Assembly (NCBI RefSeq): GCF_963678635.1
Contig: NC_087062.1
Span: 622,001 to 686,000 of the forward strand
Source: Symsagittifera roscoffensis
Lineage: Eukaryota; Xenacoelomorpha; Acoela; Convolutidae
Direction: 5' to 3'
DNA: 64,000 nucleotides
In this document: positions 35,953 through 45,941 of the stretch, one piece after another
Layout: each line of letters begins with the position of its first letter
How positions within the stretch are numbered: position 1 is the stretch's first letter
Made by a program: the position numbers and the translations under genes
The notes under the pieces: generated by a model
The model's input: only the letters and a program-made list of their open reading frames with translations
The model's database searches: none
What the model was told of the DNA's origin: nothing

Positions 35953-36882
35953 CTAAAGCCTTCCGTTTCTCTTTAGATCTTCCTCCAGTATCGATTCCCT
36001 CCAGAAAGGCTCATGCCCTATCTTCGCCAGGAACTGACGATACTGCTTTTGATGCCTCTTCACGTGGTTATTCGTCAAACTTACAAATAAGAGGTCAATG
36101 TCGCCCTGAACCACGGGAAAAATTGCACTCGGCTCCAGATACGCTTCACCTCCATCAGTATGCGAATACATGCAAGCAGTCTCAAGCAACTCAAGCCTCC
36201 TCCCGTAATCAATCGCATGTATCGCTTCCACGGTCAGTGCTTTTGACTCTCGGTTTATGATCACGTTCTCCTCAATCCATCGCAGTGCCAGCATCGACTT
36301 ACCACAAAGATGCTCACCTTCTGTTGGTGATCTGGTTTTTTATTGCCCGGATTTCCTCAATATCCCATGTCAAGCAGAGGTTGCTCCTCTCTTGATACCA
36401 CAAAGTATGTTCCATGCAATGACATGGAAAGTCTCCATGTGTCAAGTTGAAACACCTGAGTCTGCGTTCTCCATATGCTTCAGGCGAAGATTCGAAATCC
36501 ATCATATTCGTGTAGATAGAGTCAGTTTCGTCCACGCAGGGTCGTTATTAAATACCTTGCTGCTCGCCTTTTTAAATTCACTAGATTTTGCTTTCTCAAG
36601 ACTCAGAATTTTTCTCCCCAAGTATCACTCAAGTCCTCTACTCTGGGTCCAGGCCCTGCTCCCCTAATTTTTTAAGCAACTGGTGCGACTGATGTGAAAT
36701 TCTTGCCAGTCGTACACACTTCGATACCGAGAAGCCTTGGCAATCATTACCCTCTGACTGGACGCCTCCACCAACGTTATGTGCAATAGGTTACGGCTCC
36801 CGCATATTTTTGCCATCATCAATCCAACCAAAGACTTCTCGGTCCTTGGCATGCTATAGACCTCACTCACCGGGAACCTCAT
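35953..36882 (-). pseudogene. Multi-ORF element, C-terminal protein (CHC-TLWY family), decayed
   Basis: Broken minus frames corresponding to 45847-46818 of the plus copy. Conserved landmarks are a GSRNLLHITLVEASSQRVM stretch, KCVRLARIS, HGDFPCHCMEHTLWY and CLTWDIEEI, then MLALRWIEENVI. The shared Cys-His-Cys cluster followed by TLWY could be a structural or metal-binding motif; I do not recognise the family. In-frame Trp (TGG) at CLTWD corresponds to TAG in the plus copy. Confidence 0.6.
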
Positions 36883-37268
36883 TTCGGCTTCCTAGCCCAT
36901 CCTCCGTCCCTTGATGTGTTTTTGATTAATCTGCAGAACTCCAGACCAGGGTTTTCCACTCAATGCCGTGAATAGATGCTGTTCAGAATCTAGCAACTCA
37001 AGCAACTCCAGACTACACATCCTCGAGAAGAATCCTAGTGACGTCGCCAAAATTACAGTTGTACTCGCATAGTCGCCCAAATCACAGTTGTACCTCACAC
37101 TGCACCTTCACAATGACATCACCAAACCAGTGGCCAATTTCCTTCTCTTGAATAAAGTTTCTGGCTCCATTTTCTTCGGCAGTTCGTCACTAGATTTGTC
37201 TGCTTTGTCTTCAGACTCATCGTGATGAGACACAATCAGCTTTTGTACGCGTTTGGGTTACCTACGTT

Positions 37269-38620
37269 CTAGTCTTCCCTTGATGACAATTTTATCTGCT
37301 CTGTGGTCTCCTCATTCAAACTCGCTTGAGGATGTAGGCACCAAGAAGGTCTTAACAGCCTCCAGACTACTCTCAGATTCGTGAACAACACGTTATCTTC
37401 ACCAGCTAGCCTCAATTTCACACTTTTCTCTGATCGTGGCACACAGATGATCTCACGTTCTTTTTCAAGAGGCACGCCCCGGCTCGTCTTTTCCCTTTAC
37501 GTCGTGTCGATTTCAATTATCAATCCGTCCAAAACTTCAGTAATTCTGTAACCTCAAATTTCATCAAAGCTGTTCCTGCTTCTGAGCTCAAGAAAGGGTT
37601 GTTCGATATTCCCAAGACGACAGAGACATACTGATATTCGCCCCGCTTGGAGGCCTTCGAGTACTCCTCCGCCTCGATCATGACACGATGCTTGTCACGG
37701 ATACTGTCGAACTTCTTGTTTTAGAATTTCCGGATCTCATCAACTTTCGCATGGTTCTCAAGAGATTGCCTGAAATCGTCGCCCTTCTCGAGTCCAGCGT
37801 TCTGGTACACATTCAAGATGATGCTCGAGACTATTCTCCCTTTTTTGCTGCCTTCTGGTAGCAATCTTGTATCACCGCGCTAGGTATCACTGACATGATC
37901 CATCTCAAGAAGTAGCATCCTTCCTCCTCTCGAGACTCAATTCGGAATCGTCTCGAGCAACAAGCTGCATCATCATTTGGTAGACATGAAGGCTTTTATC
38001 GGCCAATTTCAACTTGTCGCACGAAGTCAGATCTTTCAGTGCAGCCCCAGCTAGATACCACGTGAACAGCAACTAGCCCTCCGTTGGTATGAAGGGTTTC
38101 GCCATCAGGGGCTTGGCAGATGAGGGTGCCATCATCCCGTTCTCGAAGTACTCTACCATGATTTTCTCCCAGGTTCAACCTTGAGACAACTCTCTAGTTC
38201 CTTCATCGTGTCCAGGGCCATCCACCAAGAACGAGCCGTCTTCCTCTTGAGGCTTTTTTCTATAGCATCGCTCGCGATTTGTTTTCCGAGTCTCTGGTGT
38301 TGACTCGTGACCCATTCTTTTCCGACATCCAACTCCCACGTCTGTGCACTGGTGGATCCTCTCTTGATCTTCACCCGTTGGGGTTTAAAATCCTCTTCTG
38401 TCACTGGACCTTCCCATGTCGGCCATCCCCTCCGCCAATTCCCTAGATGTCGAATTGTCTCTATAAGATGTAGTCCGCCATCTCGCCATTCCATCGGAGG
38501 TGTCTCTTTCAAGTTCGCACCCAACACCGATTCCGTGGAGGGACTCCCTTCTTCCGTCTCTCGCTTCCTGTTCCTTGGCCTTGACGCGTTACTCAAGGGC
38601 GTAGACACAATCACCACCAA
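37269..38620 (-). pseudogene. Multi-ORF element, middle region, unrecognised protein(s), decayed
   Basis: Two minus frames (38620-38153 and 37475-37269) plus fragments between them. The first starts MVVIVSTPLSNASRPRNRKR and is Trp-rich (WRRGWPTWEG, SWWMALDTM). The second contains VPRSEKSVKLRLAGEDNVLF. Both are highly charged and show no known domain. By position they should match 44.1-45.9 kb of the plus copy, but similarity there is too weak for me to confirm. Confidence 0.4.
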
Positions 38621-38639
38621 CGCGGCTTCCTTTTCTTGA

Positions 38640-39360
38640 CCGTCCTTTTCTGATTCTTGCCTTCCCTTTTCATTTGTCTCAAGTTCCTTTTTTCTTTTTT
38701 GGAATTTAACAATTTTTATAGCTACATTAATGGGTTTATATTTTTATTCAATTTTATCTCTAGTTTTTTTTTCAGTTTTCCTTTTAAGAGTAGAGTTGTC
38801 TTTACTGAATCTAGGTACAGAGTTCGGCATTGTTTCCCGTGATTAATCATTTTGCTAAGCAACTACTCTCTCGCCAATTTATCCAGTCCAGTTCCCATCA
38901 AGAAAAGCTCACCGAAATCCACAACTATCCCCAGGTCCTCTTTGAACTCCTCGACCTCTAATTTCCTTTCCACTTTCTGATTGAACTCTGTCAAGAACTT
39001 CCATCATCCCTTTTAATCAGGAAAATTGTTTTGTTCACCTCGAAGGTGTTCTTCTCTTTACTCTCGTTACTTAAAAATACCATGCGCATACCTGCTGGAT
39101 GACTCCCAAGCTGCAACTCCAGATTCTTTCGAGGGGGTCCCAGAGATGGCGTCGCCATGTTGACCATTCCTCTTAGCTCAGGTCCTGTAACAGCTCTCGT
39201 GTGGTGCTAGGATTGCACGCCCCGACCATCGCCTTTTCAGCTGGGGGTAATTCCTGTGTTCATAGCTTTCTCGGGTTCACTGAGAGCTTCCTCCATCTTT
39301 CTCCCTCCGTCACATTCGAGCGCCCTCACATCAAGGCATCCTCAAACCTATTCTTCACTG
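38640..39360 (-). other. Region between the two head-to-head element copies
   Basis: The part 38900-39250 reads on minus as MATPSLGPPRKNLELQLGSH, then TFEVNKTIFLIKRD. The latter resembles SVEFLVNDELFYHAGDL at 44205-44255 in the plus copy, so the minus copy probably extends to about 39.3 kb. 38660-38860 is AT-rich and non-coding. Confidence 0.4.
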
Positions 39361-39478
39361 GAAATTCCTCTTTTTTCCAGGAGTGACAACTGACACAGAT
39401 AAAGGTGTGACCGGATCTGATCTTTTTTGATAGATTGATTGTGACTTTACACGAGAAGACCCGGGGCTGGCGATATTT

Positions 39479-40144
39479 GTGGTCGCGCTTCTCAACGCAT
39501 TAGGACGAGAGGTTCGAGGGAATCTCCCTACAGAAGTGGTGTTGATGCTGGCCTTCGGTGAGTCCGGGACCACCGAGAGAGGTCGAAACCGATTGATGAG
39601 ATGGCGGCGAGGAGAAAAGTCTGGCCACGATTTGGCTCGTGAGCCAGGACTAGGTGAGCAGAGGGATCACCGGCTAGGTGAGATGCCCCTACCGGTTCAA
39701 TCTGCGCAGCCGCTCATCGGAGCAAAAAGACTACGTGATGGGCCGGGCCCGTCACATTCAGCGGACTCTCCAACAGCTGCTCTTCCTCTGAAGAGAGTGA
39801 GGGTGAGCGAGATAGAGATACAGACCTCAGAGACGATCGAGACGTTGGAGAAGAAAGAGAGGGATCAGAGCGAGCTGTGTGCCAAACTGCAGGAGTCTAG
39901 GGCGATAGCTCGAGAAAGGGACGAATGGAAAAAGAAGTTCGAGGATCTACAGGTGGCCTACAAGGAGGATGAAATAAAGCACCTGAAGCAGCTGTATATG
40001 GCGAAGGTGAGCCAAGTGTCACCGGAGGTTCTGGCGACGATCAACTCCTCGGAGGGGTCCAGGGACACCGAGAGGGCCCGAGGCTCCTCAGCAGACATCA
40101 CAGTCTGCTCCCAACCCGAGAAACACGATACCAGACCCCTCTGA
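39479..40144 (+). CDS. Element N-terminal coiled-coil protein
   Basis: Open frame up to 221 codons; the first ATG is not certain because the frame starts from a GTG in this stretch. Residues about 1-90 are basic and Pro/Ser/Arg-rich and include KRLRDGPGPSHSADSP. Residues about 110-180 form a strongly charged coiled coil (ETIETLEKKERDQSELCAKL, then KKKFEDLQVAYKEDEIKHLK). This arrangement directly before an SGNH domain is like ORF1 proteins of some CR1/L2-type non-LTR retrotransposons, which use a coiled coil for trimerisation. That comparison is an inference. The same region is decayed in both 6.55 kb repeats. Confidence 0.5.
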   Translation: MVALLNALGREVRGNLPTEVVLMLAFGESGTTERGRNRLMRWRRGEKSGHDLAREPGLGEQRDHRLGEMPLPVQSAQPLIGAKRLRDGPGPSHSADSPTAALPLKRVRVSEIEIQTSETIETLEKKERDQSELCAKLQESRAIARERDEWKKKFEDLQVAYKEDEIKHLKQLYMAKVSQVSPEVLATINSSEGSRDTERARGSSADITVCSQPEKHDTRPL

Positions 40145-40199
40145 CACCTATCTCGCTCCTCAGTTTCAAGAGTCATTCAATCAGCTGGCTAGAGCAACG

Positions 40200-41120
40200 A
40201 TGGATGAGATGAACAGGACCACTGGGGGGACATTGGATAGGGTCGTCCCTTCCCACCGCTTTGACCGTTCTTCAAGCAGCTCGGAGCGAGCAAACCGTAC
40301 TGTAGTGTCAACGGGGACTGCGCATGGCGGAACCTTTCAGAAGTCTCGTGTAGTGGATATTAGGAAGAACCTGATGGTACGGAACCACTTCGCGCATGTG
40401 GCCACGGAGCATCCTCGAGCTTGCTTGAATGACATGAGCTGGAACCCCGCCACGAGCAACCAGGCAATTCCCCCACGGAATCGTCACTTGGTCATAGGAG
40501 ATAGTTTGGTGAGGGATCTGAATGAGATCTTTGTCCATGGTCAGACTACTGCTCCATCTTTTGGAGGAGCTTCAGTGGCTCAGGTCATCAAAATGATGGA
40601 GTTCCAGGGCGAGGATTACCTGGACACGTTGGTGATAATGCTTGGAACCAATGATATCTCGAGAGCCCCAGTGACCCCAGAGGGCAAGTGGGAGCCTCTA
40701 TTGGTCTGCTTTCTGAATGAACTGAAGGAGAAATACAGGCCCAGACTTGCGGTGCTGTGCACGATACCGCAGAACCCGATGGTGGGCACTCTGGTGGCTG
40801 ATTTCTAGAACGGCAACGTGACCCGGTGGAACGAGATGACCCGCGGTCTGGTGAGAAATAACCCCGGCGAGCTGCGACTTATGGATCTCGAGAACATGCT
40901 GCGCATGATTGATCACCTCGCACTCACCAGAGATGGAATACATTTCAATCACCTCGCACTCACCAGAGATGGAATACATTTCAACACCCAGCAAGGGAGA
41001 CGCTGGATCAACGACGTATTCCAGACGCAGTTGAGGGAAGTGGAGCAGGAATTTAGGGCGACCAACTCACTGGCTTGGACCAGTTCGAGTGGAGGAGGTA
41101 GAGTAAGGGGAACGTGCTAG
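40200..41120 (+). pseudogene. Element SGNH/GDSL esterase-like protein with one in-frame stop
   Basis: One frame throughout, interrupted by a single TAG at 40806-40808. Blocks: HLVIGDSLVRDL (block I, nucleophile Ser in GDS), PSFGGASV (block II Gly), MLGTNDISRA (block III Gly-x-Asn-Asp), and DGIHFN (block V Asp-x-x-His). All four catalytic positions of the SGNH fold are present, so the ancestral protein was probably an active esterase or lipase-type hydrolase. A 36-bp in-frame duplication (40913-40948 and 40949-40984) gives two copies of HLALTRDGIHF. The N-terminal 95 residues are Ser/Thr/Arg-rich. Whether the stop is real or read through cannot be judged. Confidence 0.7.
40913..40984 (+). repeat. 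36-bp in-frame tandem duplication over SGNH block V
   Basis: TCACCTCGCACTCACCAGAG heads two identical 36-base units. The duplication repeats the peptide carrying the presumed catalytic Asp-His pair, and is not present in the decayed module B at 16607-17000. Confidence 0.95.
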
Positions 41121-41239
41121 AATCACTCTTCAATCACCTAGGGCCCCTGGCAACGGAAACGGGTACAGCTGCTCCCGTAGCTCCAAGCTCAGATGTGAGA
41201 GAAAGGTTGGGCACTGCTCCTCTCCCTAGAAGATAACCA

Positions 41240-41869
41240 TTGGAGAGCCGACTGGGGAGATCGGTTGATCAGAATCAGACTAGATCCCAGACCGTGTCTA
41301 GAACAGGCGATCCGGCCACTACGACGACTCCTGCCGTGACAGAAAACCAGTCGCCAAGTGCAATGCCGGTGGAGGGAGTTGAGCGAAGTTACGTGCTGCT
41401 TTGGAACCGTCCAGACCCCAGCGGTTGGGGACAGTACAAGACGGACATGTCAGCGAAGTTGAACATGAACACGTTGACGTGTCGGGAGGACGCAAGGAAG
41501 ACGATCGGCTGAGAGGGTCCCACGGTGCCACGATTATATCGAATACCGGGCGTGGATTGGCTATTAGCGGAACAGGAGCAGTTTAGCACCGCGACTACGC
41601 TCAGGCACGTGGACCTTAATGGATTGCCTCAGGACAATACCTTTGGGCCCTTGAACACCCGATCTCTCGCGGACGTTGGTCGGAGAGCCAGAGAACTGAC
41701 GCCACTTGCTCGGAAGGGCAAGTTTCTCGCAGAGAGTAAGCCTAACAACAAGCATCACAAAATGTACAGGCAGTTCGCCAAACCACCCGGCCAGGCGCCT
41801 GGTGAGTACTCGAGGGATTATCGCCCAGCGACCTCGGTGGAAGGGGACGACAAGATATATGCTGGATGA
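41240..41869 (+). pseudogene. Element linker protein (GLPQDNT region)
   Basis: One frame with a TGA at 41510-41512. The first part is Ser/Thr/Pro-rich and contains YVLLWNRPDPSGWGQY. The second part has HVDLNGLPQDNTFGPLNTRS and then a basic stretch (RKGKFLAESKPNNKHHKMYR). The HVDLNGLPQ motif has counterparts in the minus copies (RLADLKGLPSKNT and IMADFEGLHSKSS), which occur once per SGNH module. No known domain. Confidence 0.5.
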
Positions 41870-42452
41870 AGGCAACAATTGGTGACAACCTGTTTGCCGC
41901 CTATGATGCCTTGGACATGAAGGCTGCCAAATATCTGATAGTGGCCAGTTCGGATTACCTCTACACGCCCCGTTCTCTCTTTTCGCCTGATGTGATTTTC
42001 TTGACGGCGCCTAAGTTGGACTGGGGACAGTCAGGATGATAAGTATGCAAAGGGTAGTCAGCATGGAAACGCAAGTGATAGTGATTGCCGGCTCGAATGA
42101 ACACCTGCAGAGCAGAGGGTTATTTTCCCGTCTGACGGATGGGTCGATCCCGAGCAATGAAGTCATGGGAGAGGCGATAATGACATTGCTCTCAGCCATG
42201 GCCGATGTGGAGTCATCAGTACAACGACACTTCACCAAGAATGTGGTGAAGGTCAGCTTTGTGTTATCACCGGGGAACGCCATATTTCCAGAACCCCTTC
42301 AGTTTGTGTATACGATGGTCACAATGATAGCAGAGGGACGATTCAGCGGGATAATACCCGCGCCAAACAGGACGGTGGACCCCAATAACTACTACCCACC
42401 CCGATCAGAGCTTCCTGCCTTTTGGGCCGATATGTCCAATGCCATACAGTGA
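41866..42452 (+). pseudogene. Element second SGNH-like domain
   Basis: Two frames joined by a frameshift near 42036. The first (41866-42040) reads KAAKYLIVASSDYLYTPRSL, like an SGNH block I with Ser in SSD. The second (42036-42452) reads TQVIVIAGSNEHLQSRGLF, with GSNE in the place of block III GxND, then VKVSFVLSPGNAIFP. The pattern of beta strand, Ser-turn, then GxN-turn is that of the SGNH fold, but a catalytic Asp-His pair is not evident. The decayed copies keep VIASSD and FACINDN. The fold call is my inference from motif spacing. Confidence 0.45.
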
Positions 42453-42476
42453 TTCAAGGATTGTAGCACAACTCGG

Positions 42477-42827
42477 TTGGTGTTAGATGAAGTCCTGGGG
42501 TTGGAGCTGTCCAACTTCGCCAGGTTACTGAAGTTGAGACAAGGGGTAGATAACGATCACCTGTTAGTACAACAGGTGGCTAATGATCTCTGGTTCAGAC
42601 AGATGGATTACGCAGAGAACGAGCAGGGGAGGACAGTCAGGAAAAACATGATGTCAGCGGAAGAGGATCTCATGGCACTGGCTTTGCGGACGAAGCCGCA
42701 CACCAACTCATGGTTGTACTTGTCACCGAGATTGTGTACCTTGGGGGAAGATGCGTTCGAGCATGCACCGGCGGTGATCAAAGAGATACACGCGTATCTG
42801 AAAAACTTGTTTAATGAGAGGGAGTAA
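42477..42827 (+). pseudogene. Element helical protein, N-terminal part
   Basis: Open in the same frame as 42036-42452, after a TGA at 42450-42452. It reads LSNFARLLKLRQGVDNDHLL, then FEHAPAVIKEIHAYLKNLFN, helical and without known motifs. It ends at TAA 42825-42827. Confidence 0.4.
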
Positions 42828-42835
42828 GCCGGGGC

Positions 42836-43804
42836 ATGATGTTGCAGTTGATGCAGGACGTGAACACGATGTCATTGGATAAGTTCCAAGATGATATCTT
42901 GGCCACGAGGGCACAATATGAACGATCAGACGCTGTCTTGGGTGGAATGGGAGTGGGATGGACGCCATCCTTCCTTTCAACGTACTATCCGAGGGTCTCC
43001 AGGAACCTGATTGCGAGCTTTGTCAAGGATATCCGGAAGCTGTCGATCGGCCTGATATTAGCCTTGTACGTGACATTTGGTCACGAGAATTTCGTGAAGG
43101 GACCTGCGAATCTCTTCACCCAAGCGTTGGCCGAATTGAGATTGGACGGACTCCTCACTCTGATTGCTATGACATATGGTCGGTTGGGCGATTTGCTCTT
43201 GCTATTGCTCCACCCCGAACAGCTCCAGGGAACGAGTCGTGAATTCAACGCGCAGTTGGAAACCGCCTCGCTCAGGAAGATGAAGGACTGGAGGACCCTC
43301 TTGCTTCAATATCTCCTGCAACAGAACAGAAGTGTCACAGGAGAAGATAGGGTGGCGACGGATGCGGGTGGATGTAAACAGTATTGCGGCATGCCCTTGC
43401 TGACAGATCTGGCTGTTATGATGCGGATCGATCCGCTGGCCCTAATTCATATATTGCGGGAATTCGTCACGGTGGTGTATGGACCGGTGATGTCATTCGG
43501 GTTCCCGGACGTACAAGTGAAGGCATACAGGAACTCAGTGTTGTATGTCAACCTAGTCTCGGTTGTGGATTGTTCCGTGCTGAATTGGGTGGAACAGAAG
43601 GAGCTGAGAGGATTGGCCGGCAATGCTAGGTTATTCGGAAGAAAAGAAGAGCCGGGCTTGGTGCTGATGGACTTTAACAATCATTTCAAATGCCGAATGG
43701 GCCGCGAGAATCTTTCCCATGTCCAGTTCAACCAGAAGCTTTGGAATCTGAGACCAGTGGTGAAGGATACAGGAGAGGCGATGCTAGTCCCACTTTGGCC
43801 GTAA
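42836..43804 (+). CDS. Element 322-aa helical protein
   Basis: The longest uninterrupted frame of the element, ATG at 42836. It is mostly alpha-helical with hydrophobic stretches (LSIGLILALYVTFG, about residues 70-83; LDGLLTLIAMTYGRLGDLLL, about 100-120), later PLLTDLAVMMRIDPLALI and FGFPDVQV. The homologous sequence in both 6.55 kb repeats is conserved in this frame (VTFGVEKFRKGPA, RLDGLLTLITVTYGRLGEL, LLTDLYLALRIDPLALI). This confirms the frame is the real one. No known family; the helical repeat character would suit a structural or nucleocapsid-like role, but that is speculation. Confidence 0.5.
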   Translation: MMLQLMQDVNTMSLDKFQDDILATRAQYERSDAVLGGMGVGWTPSFLSTYYPRVSRNLIASFVKDIRKLSIGLILALYVTFGHENFVKGPANLFTQALAELRLDGLLTLIAMTYGRLGDLLLLLLHPEQLQGTSREFNAQLETASLRKMKDWRTLLLQYLLQQNRSVTGEDRVATDAGGCKQYCGMPLLTDLAVMMRIDPLALIHILREFVTVVYGPVMSFGFPDVQVKAYRNSVLYVNLVSVVDCSVLNWVEQKELRGLAGNARLFGRKEEPGLVLMDFNNHFKCRMGRENLSHVQFNQKLWNLRPVVKDTGEAMLVPLWP

Positions 43805-44069
43805 GCCTACACACACGCCAAGGGGAACCAGCAAGAGTGCCGGACCAATGCCCCCGATACCCACCGATAAGGAGGATGTTGTTGGTAGTCACATCTCCCG
43901 CAATTGCCCCTCGCATCGGAGCGGCTCGTGATGCGGAGAAGAGAATGCTTAAGTGCAGTGAAGGGATGGAGCCGCGCTTGACTTCACATTTTCTGATGCT
44001 TGGAGCCGGAAGAAGATCAAAGCATCACCTTCCAGGAAACCAGAGGTCTCGACTGAGGTGTAGAATGAT

Positions 44070-44972
44070 GTGTACACACCCGCAGATGATCTATCAAGAT
44101 TCAAGTGGTCAGGGGAGGTGACATTAGTAATCCTGGAGGTCGCAAAAGAGTGCAGAGGAGGCAAGTACATAACGGCGGATGATCTGGCGCCACATGGCGA
44201 GGAGTCGGTAGAATTCTTAGTGAACGATGAGTTATTCTACCATGCAGGGGATCTGACCGTACCGGCGCGGCCGGGCTCGGGCGTGGATATGCGACAAGGC
44301 CCATCGGGACCTAAGTCAAAACCGGATACGAATGATGACGAGCGGATAGATCAGGACGATGATCACATGGAGGGAAAGAGAGAGAAGTCGGGTGAAATGG
44401 ACCTAGGAGCGTTGGACAGAGACTTGCTGGAATACCAGTTTAGTGAAGACGACGACGGGGAAGTCGATGGGAATCTATTGCTGATGACGCCATCGTCTTT
44501 CATGTCCTCCACGAAGGAGGCGCCGGCCAACTTATCCCCAGTGGGTCCGATAGGCCTGGCAATGGACTAGCGGAGTAGGGACCCACAAAAACTGCTCCAT
44601 GAGTCACCAAGGAGGAGGAAAATTGAGGAGACTATGAGGTTATCGTTCCTGAGTACGCTACCGGAAGAGGAATGGGAGAGATACCAGAGCGAACTTGAAC
44701 GTAAGACAGGAGTAACCTGGAACAGAGTGACCTTCATGGAGAGGTAACGGGACGTGATACGAAGATACGGGACGCAGTCCCTATTGAAGGTGGGATTAAA
44801 CCAACCCATTATGCGCGAGGTTCTAGAGAAAATAATGAACTCCATAGAGTCTGATGTTCTGACCGAGTCAGTTACAGAGGACAGTGCCGATGATCAGCAG
44901 GTCACGAGGAAATTACCCGTCAGACGAGCCAAAAAAGGGCTGAAGCGGCTGAAAGGAAAGACAGAAAGCTGA
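44070..44972 (+). pseudogene. Element acidic protein, two in-frame stops
   Basis: One frame with TAG at 44568-44570 and TAA at 44745-44747. The N-terminal part is VEFLVNDELFYHAGDLTVPA; the middle is strongly acidic (TNDDERIDQDDDHMEGK, FSEDDDGEVDGN); the C-terminal part ends in a basic KKGLKRLKGK. No recognised domain. The N-terminal motif has a probable counterpart in the minus strand at about 39050. Confidence 0.4.
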
Positions 44973-45167
44973 GCCGTGAACCAGAAAGTGGTGAAGTCAA
45001 AAGCCAGCACAGTGGTGGCCTCATTGGCAAGCGCAGCTCGTTCAGGCGAGAGCGGGCAAGGACATGGGGAGAAAAAGAGAACCTGATACCCCCTATGCTA
45101 TTGGCAGGTTTGATCACAACAGCCACGAAATCGAAGAAGAATGCACGGACTCTAGCGGATACTAGAA

Positions 45168-45941
45168 ATGGAGGTCATCAGCCAACGCGGATCTGGAGGA
45201 CTTGATGATCACAAGCCCTCGCAAACCAACATGGCTCGGGTGAAGTTGGAGGGACAACTCGACGTGGTCGAGTATAGTCGAATCAATTTGCCAGAATCAG
45301 TCCACACGGGAGATCCGGCAGGGAATTATGTGGAGATGTTAAAGGTGAGGAATTCCGCGAGAGGGCACCTGATGGCTTGGAATGAGACGCAAGCCATGCA
45401 AGAGTATCTAAAAGAGCTGACCGAGAATTCTATTTTGAATCGGAAAGAATACGGCACGGTAATGTCCTCGGAGGCAAACGAAAACGGGCTGGAAAAGCTA
45501 CTGGAAATTTCTTGGAGGGCGGCCCTCCAAAGATACCTCGATGAGACGATGCATGCGCCTGCGACGGTGGCAGCATACCTGGCGTATCCGTGTACAAGAA
45601 CTGACTCGCAAGTACGATTGGCTTGGTGCTTGATGGGCATCAAGAAGGCGGAATATGAAGCCAACAATGACTCGAAATCAAGGGAACATGAATCAGAATT
45701 GATGGAAGCCCTGCGAATATTGATTTCTAGAGGTGATTCGGCGATAGCCTGGGCTAAGTGTAAAGATGCTCTTTGCTTTGTAAGGTTCGTGGTGGATCGT
45801 ATCCCCTCTCCTGTTTTGGGAGAATGCATGAAGACCATTCGGCAAGATGGAGTTGATCGCGGACTGTCATGGAGTGACGGAAGTGAACTTGATCACTGCC
45901 TTGGGATTTTGCAGCATGACGAGCTCGATAGAATCACTTGA
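45168..45941 (+). CDS. Element 257-aa helical protein
   Basis: ATG at 45168. Rich in Glu, Ala and Leu with no known motif: LEISWRAALQRYLDETMHAP and IAWAKCKDALCFVRFVVDRI. The homologous helical proteins of the other copies cannot be aligned with confidence. The next frame overlaps its end (45847-45941), which could mean a frameshift-fused product or a second protein. Confidence 0.4.
   Translation: MEVISQRGSGGLDDHKPSQTNMARVKLEGQLDVVEYSRINLPESVHTGDPAGNYVEMLKVRNSARGHLMAWNETQAMQEYLKELTENSILNRKEYGTVMSSEANENGLEKLLEISWRAALQRYLDETMHAPATVAAYLAYPCTRTDSQVRLAWCLMGIKKAEYEANNDSKSREHESELMEALRILISRGDSAIAWAKCKDALCFVRFVVDRIPSPVLGECMKTIRQDGVDRGLSWSDGSELDHCLGILQHDELDRIT

Larger units (their letters stand above)
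35640..39360 (-). mobile_element. Multi-ORF element, partial copy (C-terminal half), minus strand
   Basis: Minus frames match the plus copy at 44070-47260 in the same order, head to head with it. Clear anchors: SVSKCVRLARISHQSHQLL (about 36620-36680; plus copy SVPKCVRLARMSERSYDLL), FNLTHGDFPCHCMEHTLWY (about 36440; plus ILMTHGEYACHCLAQTLWY), LALRWIEENV (about 36290; plus LAVRWLEANA) and a shared end through QYRQFLAKIGHEPF. Upstream frames 38620-37270 are probably further element proteins but align weakly. It carries many stops. Confidence 0.7.

Noticed and set aside
42958-43242. 94-codon plus frame inside the 322-aa helical protein
   Set aside because: Alternative frame. It resembles the out-of-frame part of the 217-codon frame because the DNA is homologous, but conservation favours the 322-aa frame.
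45326-45838. 170-codon minus-strand open frame
   Set aside because: Antisense shadow of the 45168-45941 plus frame; no independent homology in the other copies.
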